Source: Spirochaetaceae bacterium (GTDB lineage Bacteria > Myxococcota_A > UBA9160 > UBA4427). From it: a stretch of 64,000 nt of DNA. Numbering within the stretch: position 1 is the stretch's first letter; each line of letters starts with the position of its first letter. Below the pieces are notes generated by a model that was not told the DNA's origin, ran no database searches, and saw nothing but the letters and a program-made list of their open reading frames with translations. Position numbers and translations under genes: made by a program. The stretch spans positions 1 to 64,000 of the forward strand of contig JACKFD010000015.1 of assembly GCA_020632655.1 (NCBI GenBank). Direction: 5' to 3'. Positions 53,228 through 61,551 of the stretch are shown one piece after another.

Positions 53228-53249
53228 GGTTTGCCGCGCCCGGCAAACC
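53228..53249. promoter_or_regulatory. Operator-like inverted repeat 1 between divergent operons
   Basis: GGTTTGCCG-CGCC-CGGCAAACC: perfect 9-bp arms with a 4-nt spacer, the size of a TetR-type operator. It lies 42 bp from the EchA20 start and 49 bp from the amidohydrolase start. An AT-rich CTTAAATTT stretch (53216-53224) abuts it and may be the core promoter. Confidence 0.6.
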
Positions 53250-53253
53250 GACC

Positions 53254-53279
53254 GGCGCCGATTCCGACGGATCGGCGCC
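53254..53279. promoter_or_regulatory. Operator-like inverted repeat 2 between divergent operons
   Basis: GGCGCCGAT (53254-53262) and ATCGGCGCC (53271-53279) are perfect 9-bp arms with an 8-nt spacer. It starts 4 bp after inverted repeat 1 and ends 18 bp before the amidohydrolase ATG. No regulator gene is next to it in the window. Confidence 0.5.
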
Positions 53280-53297
53280 CGCACGACCGAGGAGCCC

Positions 53298-54503
53298 ATG
53301 ACCCCGCCTGCCGCGACCCGGAGCACGATCCCCCGCATCATCAGCGTCGACGACCACGTCGTCGAGCCGCCGCACGTCTGGAGCTCGCGGCTGCCCGCGA
53401 AGTACCGCGACCGCGGGCCGCGGGTCGAGATCCTGCCGCGGGGCGTGCCCAAGCTGGTGGACGGCGTCTGGGTCGAGGAGCCGGGGGACGGTCCCGAGAT
53501 GGCCGCGTGGTGGCACTACGACGACCATCGCTACCAGCTCCGCCTGATGATCGCCTGCCCGGGCCTGCCGCCCGAGGAGGTCAAGCCGATCGGCGTGACC
53601 TTCGACGACATCGCCCCCGGCTGCCACATCCCCAAGGCCCGCATCGCCGACATGGACGCGAACCACGTCGAGGCCTCGCTCTGCTTCCCGAACTACCCGC
53701 GCTTCTGCGGCCAGATGTTCGCCGAGCGCGAGGACAAGGTGCTCGCGAAGCTCTGCGTCGAGGCCTACAACGACTGGATGGTCGAGGAGTGGTGCGGCGA
53801 CTCGGAGGGCCGCCTGATCCCGCTCTGCATCGTCCCGCTCTGGGACGCCGAGCTCGCCGCCGCCGAGATCCGGCGCAACGCCGCCCGCGGCGTGCGCGCG
53901 GTGGCCTTCTCCGAGCTGCCCGCCTGGCTCGGGCTGCCCTCGCTGCACGGCTCCTACTGGGATCCCTTCATCCGCGCCTGCGAAGAGACGGAGACCGTGA
54001 TCTGCATGCACATCGGCTCGGGCACCAAGACCGTCAGCACGGCCCCCGACGCGCCGACGATCATGAGCTCCAACCTGATCGCCTGCAACTCCGTGGCGTC
54101 GATGCTCGACTGGATCTTCTCCGCCAAGCTGCACCAGTTCCCGAACGTGAAGCTGCTCTACGCCGAGTGCCAGATCGGCTGGATCCCCTACTTCATCGAG
54201 CGAGCCGACGACACCTGGCAGACCCATCAATGGGCCCAGGGCGAGACGCGGCTCCCGAACCCGCCGTCCAGCTACTACCGCAGGAACGTCTACAGCTGCT
54301 TCTTCAAGGATACCGTCGGCATCGACCTGATCGACCGGATCGGACTCGACCAGGTCATGTTCGAGACCGACTACCCGCACCAGGACGGGACCTTCCCGCG
54401 CACGAAGCAGGTCGCGGAGGAGCTCTTCGGACATCTGCCGCAGGACCAGGTCGACAAGATCGCGCGGGAGAACGCGATCCGGCTCTTCGGGCTCGGTCTG
54501 TGA
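53298..54503 (+). CDS. Amidohydrolase (Amidohydro_2 type), third copy
   Basis: A 401-residue member of the same TIM-barrel hydrolase group as 21709 and 22978. IISVDDHVVEPPHVW is the first metal motif. MDANHVEASLCFPNYPRFCGQ, TVICMHIGSGTK, LLYAECQIGWIPYFIERADDTW and VMFETDYPHQDGTFP follow, with the Asp-x-x-His site. First gene of the plus-strand operon, with GGAG before ATG 53298. It may hydrolyse a ring-cleavage product in the pathway. Confidence 0.87.
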   Translation: MTPPAATRSTIPRIISVDDHVVEPPHVWSSRLPAKYRDRGPRVEILPRGVPKLVDGVWVEEPGDGPEMAAWWHYDDHRYQLRLMIACPGLPPEEVKPIGVTFDDIAPGCHIPKARIADMDANHVEASLCFPNYPRFCGQMFAEREDKVLAKLCVEAYNDWMVEEWCGDSEGRLIPLCIVPLWDAELAAAEIRRNAARGVRAVAFSELPAWLGLPSLHGSYWDPFIRACEETETVICMHIGSGTKTVSTAPDAPTIMSSNLIACNSVASMLDWIFSAKLHQFPNVKLLYAECQIGWIPYFIERADDTWQTHQWAQGETRLPNPPSSYYRRNVYSCFFKDTVGIDLIDRIGLDQVMFETDYPHQDGTFPRTKQVAEELFGHLPQDQVDKIARENAIRLFGLGL

Positions 54504-55489
54504 GTGCGGCCGCGGGGCGGACCGCAGCGGCGGCGCCGGGGCGGAGCGGGCTGCCGATCCTGAACGGCTGGTACGCCGTCGCCGTCTCCGAAGCGCTCGC
54601 TCCCGGTACGCTCGAGCGGCTGCACTACTTCGGTCGCGAGCTCGTCGCCTTCCGGACCGAGGGCGGCGAGGCGGCGGTGCTCGACGCCTACTGTCCGCAT
54701 CTCGGTGCGCATCTCGGGCACGGCGGGCGTGTGGAAGGCGAGTGGCTGCGCTGTCCCTTCCATGGCTGGGCCTTCGATGTGCAGGGCGCTTGTGCGGAGA
54801 TCCCCTACGCGAAGCGCATCCCGCCGAATGCGCGCGCCGGGAGGTACCCGACCGTCGAGCGCAACGGCTTCGTCTTCGCGTGGTGGGACCCGTCGGGTCG
54901 CGCGCCCTGGTACGAGATCCCGGAGATCGCCGAAGCGACGGATCCGGGCTGGTCGACGCCCGACCGCTACGAGTGGGACATCCGCGCACACGGCCAGGAG
55001 CTCGCCGAGAACGGCGTCGACTCGGCCCACTTCAAGTACGTCCACGGCACGCGCAACGTGCCCGCGACCGAGGCCGAGGAGGACGGGCCGTACCGGCGCG
55101 CCTTCTCGCCGATCCGGATGAAGACGCCGCGCGGCGAGGTCGAAGGCGGGATCGAGTCGCGCCAGGCCGGCATGGGATTCGCTGCCACCCGCTTCACCGG
55201 CATCTGCGAGACCCTCGAGCTCGCCACCACGACGCCGATCGACGCGGACCGCGTCCATGTCCGCTACGCGTTCCTGCAGCCTCGGGTCGACGGGCAGGAC
55301 CCCGTCGGCGGCGCTGCCGCGGCGATCATCCGCGACATCGTGAAGCAGATGAACGAGGACGTCCCGATCTGGGAGAACAAGGCCTATCTCGAGCGGCCCG
55401 CGCTCTGCGATGGCGACGGGCCGATCGCGGGCCTGCGACGCTGGGCGCTGCAATTCCATCCGGCGGAGACGCCGGCTTCGCGCACGTGA
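54500..55489 (+). CDS. KshA-like Rieske non-heme iron oxygenase
   Basis: A 329-residue terminal oxygenase. The Rieske 2Fe-2S site is Cys65-x-His67-x17-Cys85-x2-His88. The mononuclear iron site is in ENGVDSAHFKYVHG (Asp174, His177, His182). The layout and size match 3-ketosteroid 9-alpha-hydroxylase oxygenase, KshA. It needs a reductase, which is not nearby. GTG 54500 overlaps the amidohydrolase stop (GTGA), and the N-terminal 15 residues are Ala-rich. With the KstD-like enzyme it could open a steroid B-ring; a different hydroxylation is possible. Confidence 0.85.
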   Translation: MSAAAGRTAAAAPGRSGLPILNGWYAVAVSEALAPGTLERLHYFGRELVAFRTEGGEAAVLDAYCPHLGAHLGHGGRVEGEWLRCPFHGWAFDVQGACAEIPYAKRIPPNARAGRYPTVERNGFVFAWWDPSGRAPWYEIPEIAEATDPGWSTPDRYEWDIRAHGQELAENGVDSAHFKYVHGTRNVPATEAEEDGPYRRAFSPIRMKTPRGEVEGGIESRQAGMGFAATRFTGICETLELATTTPIDADRVHVRYAFLQPRVDGQDPVGGAAAAIIRDIVKQMNEDVPIWENKAYLERPALCDGDGPIAGLRRWALQFHPAETPASRT

Positions 55490-55505
55490 CCTGAGAGGAG
55501 CGCCG

Positions 55506-56699
55506 GTGCCGAGAGAGCTTGCAGACTTCAACCTCGACGAGGAGCGCGTCGCGTTCCGGGACACGCTGCGTCGCTTCGTCGAAGAGGCCCTGCCGATGAC
55601 GGCGGTGCGCGGCGTGATCGACTCCGGCGTCGCCTTCGAGCGCGACGTGTGGACGCGCGCCTGCGACGAGCTCGGACTGGCCGGCATCGCGATCGACGAG
55701 GCGGACGGAGGTCAGGGCTTCGGCGCGAAGGAGCTGGCGATTGCACTGGGGGAGCTCGGTCGCGGGCTCGCGCCGCTGCCGCTCCTCGCGAGCGCGGGGC
55801 TCGCGGCGCGGGTGGTCGCGGCGGTGCTGGGGCGCGGCAAGGCCGGTGAGTGGCTCGGGCCGGTCGCGGCGGGGGAGATCGCGACGCTCGCCTGGCTGGA
55901 GGCCGGGGGCGACTGGGATCCGGCCGCGACGGCGCTCGAGGTCGAAGGCCAGGGGGCCGGTGTCCGGCTGCGCGGCGAGAAGCATTTCGTGCTCGATGCG
56001 CCGCAGGCCGAGCGGATCTTCGTCGTCGCGCGGGCGCCGGGCAGCCATTGCGACGAGGGGCTCGGGCTCTTCGCCGTCGAGCGCGAGGCGGCGGGCCTCT
56101 CGATCCACGCGCAGGAGGGGCTCGACCCGACGCGTTCGCTCGCACGCGTCGTCTTCGACGGCGCTCCGGCACGGCCGGTGGGCGAGGCGGGGGCCGCGGG
56201 GCCGGGCATCCGCCGCGGACTCGAGGAGGCGTCGGCGCTGCTGGCCGCCGAGATGGTCGGCGGATTCCAGCAGGTACTCGAGACCGCGGTCGCCTACGCC
56301 GCGGAGCGCCATCAGTTCAGCCGCCCGATCGGCTCCTTCCAGGCGATCAAACACAAGTGTGCGGACATGCTGATCGGCTTCGAAGGGGCGCGCACGGCGA
56401 GTGACGCCGCGATCGTGGCGATCGACGAGGACGACCCGGACCGGGCGGAGCTCGCGATGGTGGCGAAGGCGCATGTCGGTCCCGCCTACGTGCGCGCGGC
56501 GATCGAGAACATGCAGATCCACGGTGGCGTGGGATACACCTGGGAATACGACGCGCATCTCTACTACCGCCGCGCCGTCAGCTCCGGCGCATTGCTCGGC
56601 GACGCGACGTTCCATCAGGATGCACTCGTACGAAGGATCGCAGCGCGGCGCGCGAGCACGACCACGGGTGCGACGCCGGCGCAGGGAGGCCGACGATGA
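55506..56699 (+). CDS. Acyl-CoA dehydrogenase, catalytic-type subunit
   Basis: A 397-residue acyl-CoA dehydrogenase. ADGGQGFGAKELAIALGELGRGLAP, MVGGFQQVLETAVAYAAERHQFSRPIGSFQAIKH and NMQIHGGVGYTWEYDAHLYYRRA are typical. The last carries a Glu in the usual catalytic position. GTG 55506 follows an AGAGGAG site. It overlaps the next acyl-CoA dehydrogenase gene (ATGA). Such pairs form alpha2-beta2 enzymes (ChsE-type, FadE pairs) on bulky steroid-CoA substrates. Confidence 0.88.
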   Translation: MPRELADFNLDEERVAFRDTLRRFVEEALPMTAVRGVIDSGVAFERDVWTRACDELGLAGIAIDEADGGQGFGAKELAIALGELGRGLAPLPLLASAGLAARVVAAVLGRGKAGEWLGPVAAGEIATLAWLEAGGDWDPAATALEVEGQGAGVRLRGEKHFVLDAPQAERIFVVARAPGSHCDEGLGLFAVEREAAGLSIHAQEGLDPTRSLARVVFDGAPARPVGEAGAAGPGIRRGLEEASALLAAEMVGGFQQVLETAVAYAAERHQFSRPIGSFQAIKHKCADMLIGFEGARTASDAAIVAIDEDDPDRAELAMVAKAHVGPAYVRAAIENMQIHGGVGYTWEYDAHLYYRRAVSSGALLGDATFHQDALVRRIAARRASTTTGATPAQGGRR

Positions 56700-57922
56700 G
56701 GCGGGCGGATACGGCGGAGGAGGCGGCCTTCCGGGCGGAGGTCCGCAGCTGGCTCGAGGCGAACGCGCCCGCATGGGCGGGGCAGGCCGGGCCGGCGGTG
56801 CTCGACCACTCGGTCGAGGCCGAGCGCGCGCAATGGAAGCGCGCGCAGGAATGGCAGCGCACGAAATACGACGGGGGCTGGGCGGCGATCACCTGGCCGC
56901 GCGAGCACGGCGGCCGGGGCGGCACGCCGGTCCAGGCGCTGATCTTCGCCGAGGAGCAGGCCCGCTTCGGGATCCCCGGCAGCTTCATCGACGCCTTCCT
57001 CGGCATGATCGGCCCCGCGCTCATCCGCTTCGGGACGGACGAGCAGAAGGCCCGCTACCTCCCTCCGATGCTGCGGGGCGACGAGCTCTGGTGCCAGCTC
57101 TTCTCCGAGCCCGAGGCGGGCTCGGACCTCGCCGCCGTGCGCACGCGCGGCCGCGTCGAGGGCGACGAGCTCGTGATCGACGGCCAGAAGGTCTGGACGA
57201 CGAGCGCCCAGTACGCCGACAAGGGCTTCATCGTCTGCCGCACCAACCCCGACGTGCCGAAGCACGCGGGCATCACCTTCGCGCTGATCGACATGCACCA
57301 GCCGGGGATCGAGGTGCGCCCGCTCGTCACCGTGCGCGGCGATCGACACTTCAACGAGGTCTTCCTCTCGAACGTGCGGACGGAGCTCTCGAACGTCGTG
57401 AACGGCATCGATCGCGGCTGGCCCGTCACGACCTTCGTGCTCATGAACGAGGGCGCCTTCATCGGCACGAACGATCAGGGCCGCACGAGCGCCGAGGATC
57501 TCGTCGCGGAAGCTGCGGCGTCGGGGCGCCTCGAGGACGCCGTCGTGCGCCAGCGTCTGGGCGTGGCCTGCGTGCGGGATCGTGTGCTCGGTCTGCTGCG
57601 GGATCGCTTGAAGGACGCGCTGCTCGACGGGCGGGCGCCCGATGTCGACGGCTCCGTGCTCAAGATCCTCTCGGCCGAGTGGGGACACGACAAGGCGGCG
57701 ACCGCCGTCTGGCTGCAGGGCGCGTCAGGGCTGCTCGCGGGCGGCGACGCGCCGCAGGGCGGTCTCTGGCAGGACCAGCTCCTCTCGCGCGGCTCGACCA
57801 GCGTCGGCGGCGGCACCCTCGAGGTCCATCGCAACGGCCTCGGCGAGCGCGCGCTCGGGCTGCCGCGGGAGCCGCGCTTCGATCGCGATGTGCCCTTCAA
57901 GGCCCTGAAGATCTCCAGCTGA
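56696..57922 (+). CDS. Acyl-CoA dehydrogenase, partner subunit
   Basis: A 408-residue acyl-CoA dehydrogenase. WPREHGGRGGTPVQALIFAEEQARFGIPG, LWCQLFSEPEAGSDLAAVRTRG, KVWTTSAQYAD and the FAD-binding GSTSVGGGTLEVHRNGLGERALGLP are present. In the catalytic-base region it reads GASGLLAGGD and lacks an obvious Glu, consistent with the flavin-binding, non-catalytic partner of a heterotetramer. It ends at the left edge of the insertion sequence; the stop TGA is completed by the first bases of its inverted repeat (GAGACG). Confidence 0.85.
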   Translation: MRRADTAEEAAFRAEVRSWLEANAPAWAGQAGPAVLDHSVEAERAQWKRAQEWQRTKYDGGWAAITWPREHGGRGGTPVQALIFAEEQARFGIPGSFIDAFLGMIGPALIRFGTDEQKARYLPPMLRGDELWCQLFSEPEAGSDLAAVRTRGRVEGDELVIDGQKVWTTSAQYADKGFIVCRTNPDVPKHAGITFALIDMHQPGIEVRPLVTVRGDRHFNEVFLSNVRTELSNVVNGIDRGWPVTTFVLMNEGAFIGTNDQGRTSAEDLVAEAAASGRLEDAVVRQRLGVACVRDRVLGLLRDRLKDALLDGRAPDVDGSVLKILSAEWGHDKAATAVWLQGASGLLAGGDAPQGGLWQDQLLSRGSTSVGGGTLEVHRNGLGERALGLPREPRFDRDVPFKALKISS

Positions 57923-59143
57923 GACGTGGATCGACGATTTCACCTCGGCTCGCGATCCGACCGCGGCTTGGATCCCAGCCCCGTCCCCGCCTACACGGCA
58001 TACCTCGCCTCGTGCGCGCCACATCGCTCGATCGCCCGCGTCCCGATCCGCCCGAAGTAGCACTCTGCCAGCCAGCCCCGGATCGTGCGCATCCGCCACG
58101 GAAAACACCGCCGCGCCAACACCTCCCGAACCGAGAGCGACCGCTCGGTGATGCCCACGGCCTTCGCCGGCGTCCCCCGCCTCCGGTTCTCCGACCGATC
58201 CTTCACGTAGTTCCGCCACACGCTCCAGATCGCCAACCGATACAACGCCGACTGCCGCCGCTTCGAGAACGCAATCGTCTCCCGCTTGTGGTTCGCACTC
58301 GAGTGCCGGATCAGCAGATCCGACAGGTTCACCGCGAAGAGTGGGTTCTTCGTCGTCCGAGCCACCTTCGAGCTCGTCTGCTCGTGGATGAAAGTCCGAT
58401 CCCGGATCCGCCCGATCGCCCGCGGATACGCCTGGTGCTCGTCCGTCCGAAGCACCACGGTGCCACCCGGTGGCACCACGCGTCGCAACAGCTCCTCCAC
58501 CCGCTTCCGCGTCGCCTGGGGATCCGGCCGTCCGAACTTCCTCTCCAGCACGCCCCTCTTCACGGCCTGAGCCGGCCGCATCGTCCCGCTCCGCCGCAGC
58601 TCCGCATCGTTGAACCCGTAGACGAAGAGGCTCTCGCCGCCCACCACGAGGTTCAGGTCCATCGGCCAGTACTGGCTGTGCTCGAAGCTCCGGAACCCGT
58701 CGAGGACGAGCGGCTCGGTCGGACACGACTTCGGTCTACGTCGCTCATGGAAGAGCAGGCAATGCCGCCCCAGCCGGTCGCTCATCCGCCGGATCGTCGA
58801 ATGCGACACACCGTACTCGCGGGCGATCTGGCGGAATCCGGAGCAGGCGACGAGTCGATGGAAGACGGGCTCGAGGAGCTCGGGCCTTCGGAGCCAGTAT
58901 CGGGTGGAGAAGGACGAGGCGCTGAAGTAACGCCGGCAGCGTGAACACTGGTACTTCTGGACGCGGTGGGGTCTGCGATTGCGGAGGTAGAAGCCCTTCT
59001 TGATGAAGCGCCAGGTGGTTGGATGCAAACGGGAATCGCAGTCGGCGTGGGGACAGAACGGGGGGCGGCGGTAGGGGGAGAGATCATCCATCCCCGCCGA
59101 CTACGCAGATCGCGTGCCAGGGGAAATCTTCGGACCACGTCTC
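57921..59143 (-). mobile_element. Insertion sequence, about 1.2 kb
   Basis: Imperfect terminal inverted repeats bound a single transposase gene. The left end GAGACGTGG (57921-57929) and the right end, read on the other strand, GAGACGTGG (59143-59135) are identical over 9 bp. Beyond these, 11 of the next 15 bases agree, giving 20 of 24 in all. The total length of 1223 bp suits one transposase. No target-site duplication is recognisable, suggesting an old insertion or flank change. Confidence 0.8.
57991..59091 (-). CDS. IS transposase (zinc ribbon, HTH, DDE-type)
   Basis: A 366-residue transposase. A four-Cys zinc ribbon opens it (FCPHADC, later YQCSRCRRYF). A helix-turn-helix follows (GFRQIAREYGVSHSTIRRMSD). 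The catalytic region has LVLDGFRSFEH and VVLRTDEHQAYPRAI, supplying two Asp of a DDE triad, and a late RHSSANHKRETIAFSKRRQSALYRLAIWSVW. This is the general plan of IS1/IS1595-type transposases, but I cannot place the family. Its codon choice differs from its neighbours (many CCG, CGC, GTCC runs). The frame is intact, so it may be functional. Confidence 0.8.
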   Translation of the reverse strand: MDDLSPYRRPPFCPHADCDSRLHPTTWRFIKKGFYLRNRRPHRVQKYQCSRCRRYFSASSFSTRYWLRRPELLEPVFHRLVACSGFRQIAREYGVSHSTIRRMSDRLGRHCLLFHERRRPKSCPTEPLVLDGFRSFEHSQYWPMDLNLVVGGESLFVYGFNDAELRRSGTMRPAQAVKRGVLERKFGRPDPQATRKRVEELLRRVVPPGGTVVLRTDEHQAYPRAIGRIRDRTFIHEQTSSKVARTTKNPLFAVNLSDLLIRHSSANHKRETIAFSKRRQSALYRLAIWSVWRNYVKDRSENRRRGTPAKAVGITERSLSVREVLARRCFPWRMRTIRGWLAECYFGRIGTRAIERCGAHEARYAV

Positions 59144-59302
59144 TCGGGCTGAGCGCGTCCTCCTCGATACGCGTCGGCGCCCACGCGTGCGGACGTCCCG
59201 GGTGCGCGCCCGCGCGCCGGGGTCTAGTGTTCGCCGTCGGCGTGCACGACCAGGACAGGCGTGCTGCGCCCACGCTCGAGATCCAGACAGAGGAGCCCCA
59301 CG

Positions 59303-60274
59303 ATGCCCAAGGTCCATTCCGTCGACGCGGTCACCCCCGCGCTCTCGATCCAGCCCGTCAACTTCTCGGCGAAGGATCCGGGCGTCGGCGGCTGGCGCTT
59401 CCTGATGGAGCAGGCGAAGGGGGCCGACGCCGCGGGCATCGACCGCCTCGTCGTCTCGGACCACGTCATCCTCGGCGAGAACCTCGAGGCCTACGGCGAT
59501 CCGAAGACCGGCGGCATGACGGGCGGTGTGCAGCCGACGGGTCCCGACGGCCATTGGCTCGACCCGCTCGTCGTGCTCTCGATGTGGGCGGCCGTCACGA
59601 CGCATACGCGCTTCATGACGGGCATCCTGATCGCGGCGCTGCGGCGCCCGGCGACCCTCGCGAAGCAGCTCTCCACCCTCGAGGTGCTCTCCGAAGGACG
59701 GCTCGAGATCGGCGTCGGCGTCGGCTGGCAGCGCGAGGAGTACGAGGCGAACGGCGTCGAGTACGAAGGCCGCGGCAAGCTCCTCGACCAGACCCTCGAG
59801 ATCTGTCAGACGCTCTGGCGCGACGAATCCGCCGCCTACCGCGGCGACGGCGTCGCCTTCGAGAAGATCCACCTGAACCCGAAGCCGCTGCAGCCCTGCG
59901 GCGTGCCCTTCTGGATCAGCGGCCGGCTCAACAAGAACGTCCTGCGACGCATCGCGCGCTTCGGCAGCGGCTGGATTCCGTGGGGCGAGGACGCGATGAA
60001 TCCGGTCGCCGGGCTTGCGCAGATCCGCGAGGCGCTCGAGGCGGCGGGACGCGACGCGAAGGGTTTCCAGGTGCAGAGCTACATCCCCGTCGCGACCGGT
60101 GCGGGCGGGAAGATCGACGTCGAGAAGACGATGTCCGTGGTGCCCGCGATGGTCGAGGGCGGCATCACGGACCATCGCATCACGCTCGATCTGCCGAAGG
60201 AGCAGGCCGCGGTCGAGGACTACCTCGCCCCGCTCGTCGAGTCCTTCCGCAAGGCGGCGGGTCGACGCGGCTGA
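59303..60274 (+). CDS. LLM-class F420-dependent oxidoreductase-like protein
   Basis: A 323-residue luciferase-like protein of the F420-dependent type. SIQPVNFSAKDPGVGGWRFLMEQAKGADAAGIDRLVVSDHVILGEN, LDPLVVLSMWAAVTTHTRFMTGILIAALRRPATLAKQLSTLEVLSEGRLEIGVGVGW and KPLQPCGVPFWISG are typical. It is a different subfamily from the LLM genes at 32079 and 42080. AGAGGAG at 59290-59296 sets ATG 59303. It lies just beyond the insertion sequence, so it may have belonged to the catabolic operon before insertion. Confidence 0.87.
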   Translation: MPKVHSVDAVTPALSIQPVNFSAKDPGVGGWRFLMEQAKGADAAGIDRLVVSDHVILGENLEAYGDPKTGGMTGGVQPTGPDGHWLDPLVVLSMWAAVTTHTRFMTGILIAALRRPATLAKQLSTLEVLSEGRLEIGVGVGWQREEYEANGVEYEGRGKLLDQTLEICQTLWRDESAAYRGDGVAFEKIHLNPKPLQPCGVPFWISGRLNKNVLRRIARFGSGWIPWGEDAMNPVAGLAQIREALEAAGRDAKGFQVQSYIPVATGAGGKIDVEKTMSVVPAMVEGGITDHRITLDLPKEQAAVEDYLAPLVESFRKAAGRRG

Positions 60275-60286
60275 GCGCGCGACCGG

Positions 60287-60772
60287 TCAACCGATCTCGA
60301 CGATCTCGAAGTGTCGCTCGCCGGCGGGCGTCCGGAGCTGCGCCTCGTCGCCGGCTTCGAGGCCGAGCAGCGCGCGGCCGAGCGGCGCCGCGGGCGTGAG
60401 GGTGCGGACGTGCTGACCCGCCTGCTCGAGCTCGAAGCCTCCGGCGACGGGCACGAGCCAGGCGTGCTCGAGGGCGTCCGATTCGAGATCGCGCAGCGTC
60501 ACGAGCGAGCCGACGGCGATCGTGTCACCGCTCGCTCCGACCGGGAGGCGCGCGAGGCGATCGCGCGTCTCACGCAGCGCTTCGACCCGCTCGGCGAGGC
60601 CGCGGGCGAGGTAGCTCTGCTCCGTCGCGCGCGTGTCCTTCGCGTGCTCCGAGCGGCTCTCGGCGTGGGTGGCGCCCGCAGCCGTGTCTCGCTGGCGGCG
60701 CTCGACGGCCGCGAGGTCGGCTTCGACCCGCGCGCGCAGGCCTTCGAGCAGGCGGACCTTGTCGAGTCGCAT
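60287..60772 (-). CDS. GreA/GreB-type elongation factor-like protein
   Basis: A 161-residue protein. The N-terminal part (MRLDKVRLLEGLRARVEADL to QSYLARGLAERVEALRETRDRLARL) is a coiled coil, and the C-terminal part (VGSLVTLRDLESDALEHAWLVP, TLTPAAPLGRALLGLEAGDEAQLRTPAGERHFEIVEI) is a GreA/B C-terminal FKBP-like domain. Gre factors rescue backtracked RNA polymerase. Whether the coiled-coil tip carries the needed acidic pair is unclear, so it may be a Gre-like inhibitor or Rnk-like protein. A GGGAGAG site precedes ATG 60772. Confidence 0.75.
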   Translation of the reverse strand: MRLDKVRLLEGLRARVEADLAAVERRQRDTAAGATHAESRSEHAKDTRATEQSYLARGLAERVEALRETRDRLARLPVGASGDTIAVGSLVTLRDLESDALEHAWLVPVAGGFELEQAGQHVRTLTPAAPLGRALLGLEAGDEAQLRTPAGERHFEIVEIG

Positions 60773-60897
60773 GATCGTCTCTCCCGGGCGGCGGAGGATA
60801 CGGGAGTCGCGTGGGACGTGTGGTTCGGGGGAGATGGCTCGGATACCGTCGCAGCGCCCGACGGCGGATCGTCGCGGTTCCTTCGCGGAGGCGTTCG

Positions 60898-61518
60898 ATG
60901 AAGCTCCATCACGTTCCGGGCGCGCGCTCCTGCCGGGTGCGTTGGCTGCTCGAAGAGCTCGGCGTTCCCTACGAGCTCGCGAGCCATCGCCTCGGCGATC
61001 CCACCCTGCGCACACCCGAGTACCGCGCCCTCAATCCCCTCGGTCGCGTGCCGACGCTCGAGGACGAGGGTGTCGCCTTCTACGAGTCGGTCGCGATCGT
61101 GCAGTACCTGCTCGAGCGCCACGGCGGCGGTCGACTCGAGCCGGAGATCGGTTCGCCAGAGCGCGGGCCCTACCTGCAGTGGCTGCACTATGGCGAGGCG
61201 AGCGTCATGCCGCCGATGAGCACGATCATGGCCCATCGCTTCATGCTGCCCGAGAAGGATCGCAGCGAGAAGGCCCTGGAGATCGCCCGCCGGCAGGTCG
61301 TGCGGGCGCTCGGACCGATCGAGGCGGTTCTCGCCGGGCGCGAATACCTGCTCGGCCCCACCTTCACGGCCGCCGACATCACGACCGGCTACAGCGCCCA
61401 TCTCCTGCGCAGCGTCGGCGAGCTTCCCGACGACCTGCCCGACATCCACGCCTGGCTCGCCCGCCTGGGCGAACGCCCCGCCTACCAGACCGCCTTCGAA
61501 GGCGGTCTGGGCGTCTAG
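60898..61518 (+). CDS. Glutathione S-transferase
   Basis: A 206-residue GST. The thioredoxin-like N-terminal domain reads KLHHVPGARSCRVRWLLEELGVPYE (Ser/Cys-type active site) then NPLGRVPTLEDEGVAFYESVAIVQYLLERHG. The C-terminal helical domain follows (YLLGPTFTAADITTGY). It conjugates glutathione to electrophiles, or isomerises a pathway intermediate. The ATG at 60898 is chosen over 60811, which adds basic unconserved residues. It is divergent from the Gre-like gene and convergent with the next GST. Confidence 0.88.
   Translation: MKLHHVPGARSCRVRWLLEELGVPYELASHRLGDPTLRTPEYRALNPLGRVPTLEDEGVAFYESVAIVQYLLERHGGGRLEPEIGSPERGPYLQWLHYGEASVMPPMSTIMAHRFMLPEKDRSEKALEIARRQVVRALGPIEAVLAGREYLLGPTFTAADITTGYSAHLLRSVGELPDDLPDIHAWLARLGERPAYQTAFEGGLGV
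61485..61510. repeat. 26-bp perfect palindrome at the 3' end of the GST gene
   Basis: The 13-base half CCAGACCGCCTTC (61485-61497) is followed directly by its exact reverse complement (61498-61510). It lies within the last codons of the GST gene, 41 bp before the stop of the convergent GST. It could act as a terminator stem in RNA (with no spacer loop) or be a codon-level coincidence. It has no T-run. Confidence 0.8.
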
Positions 61519-61551
61519 CCACCTCCGGCCCGCAGGCCCTGCAACGCCGCC

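Noticed and set aside
52431..54989. An 852-codon frame extending the EchA20-like gene
   Set aside because: The region before ATG 53186 overlaps divergent promoters and the amidohydrolase on the other strand and reads Arg-rich. The true start is 53186.
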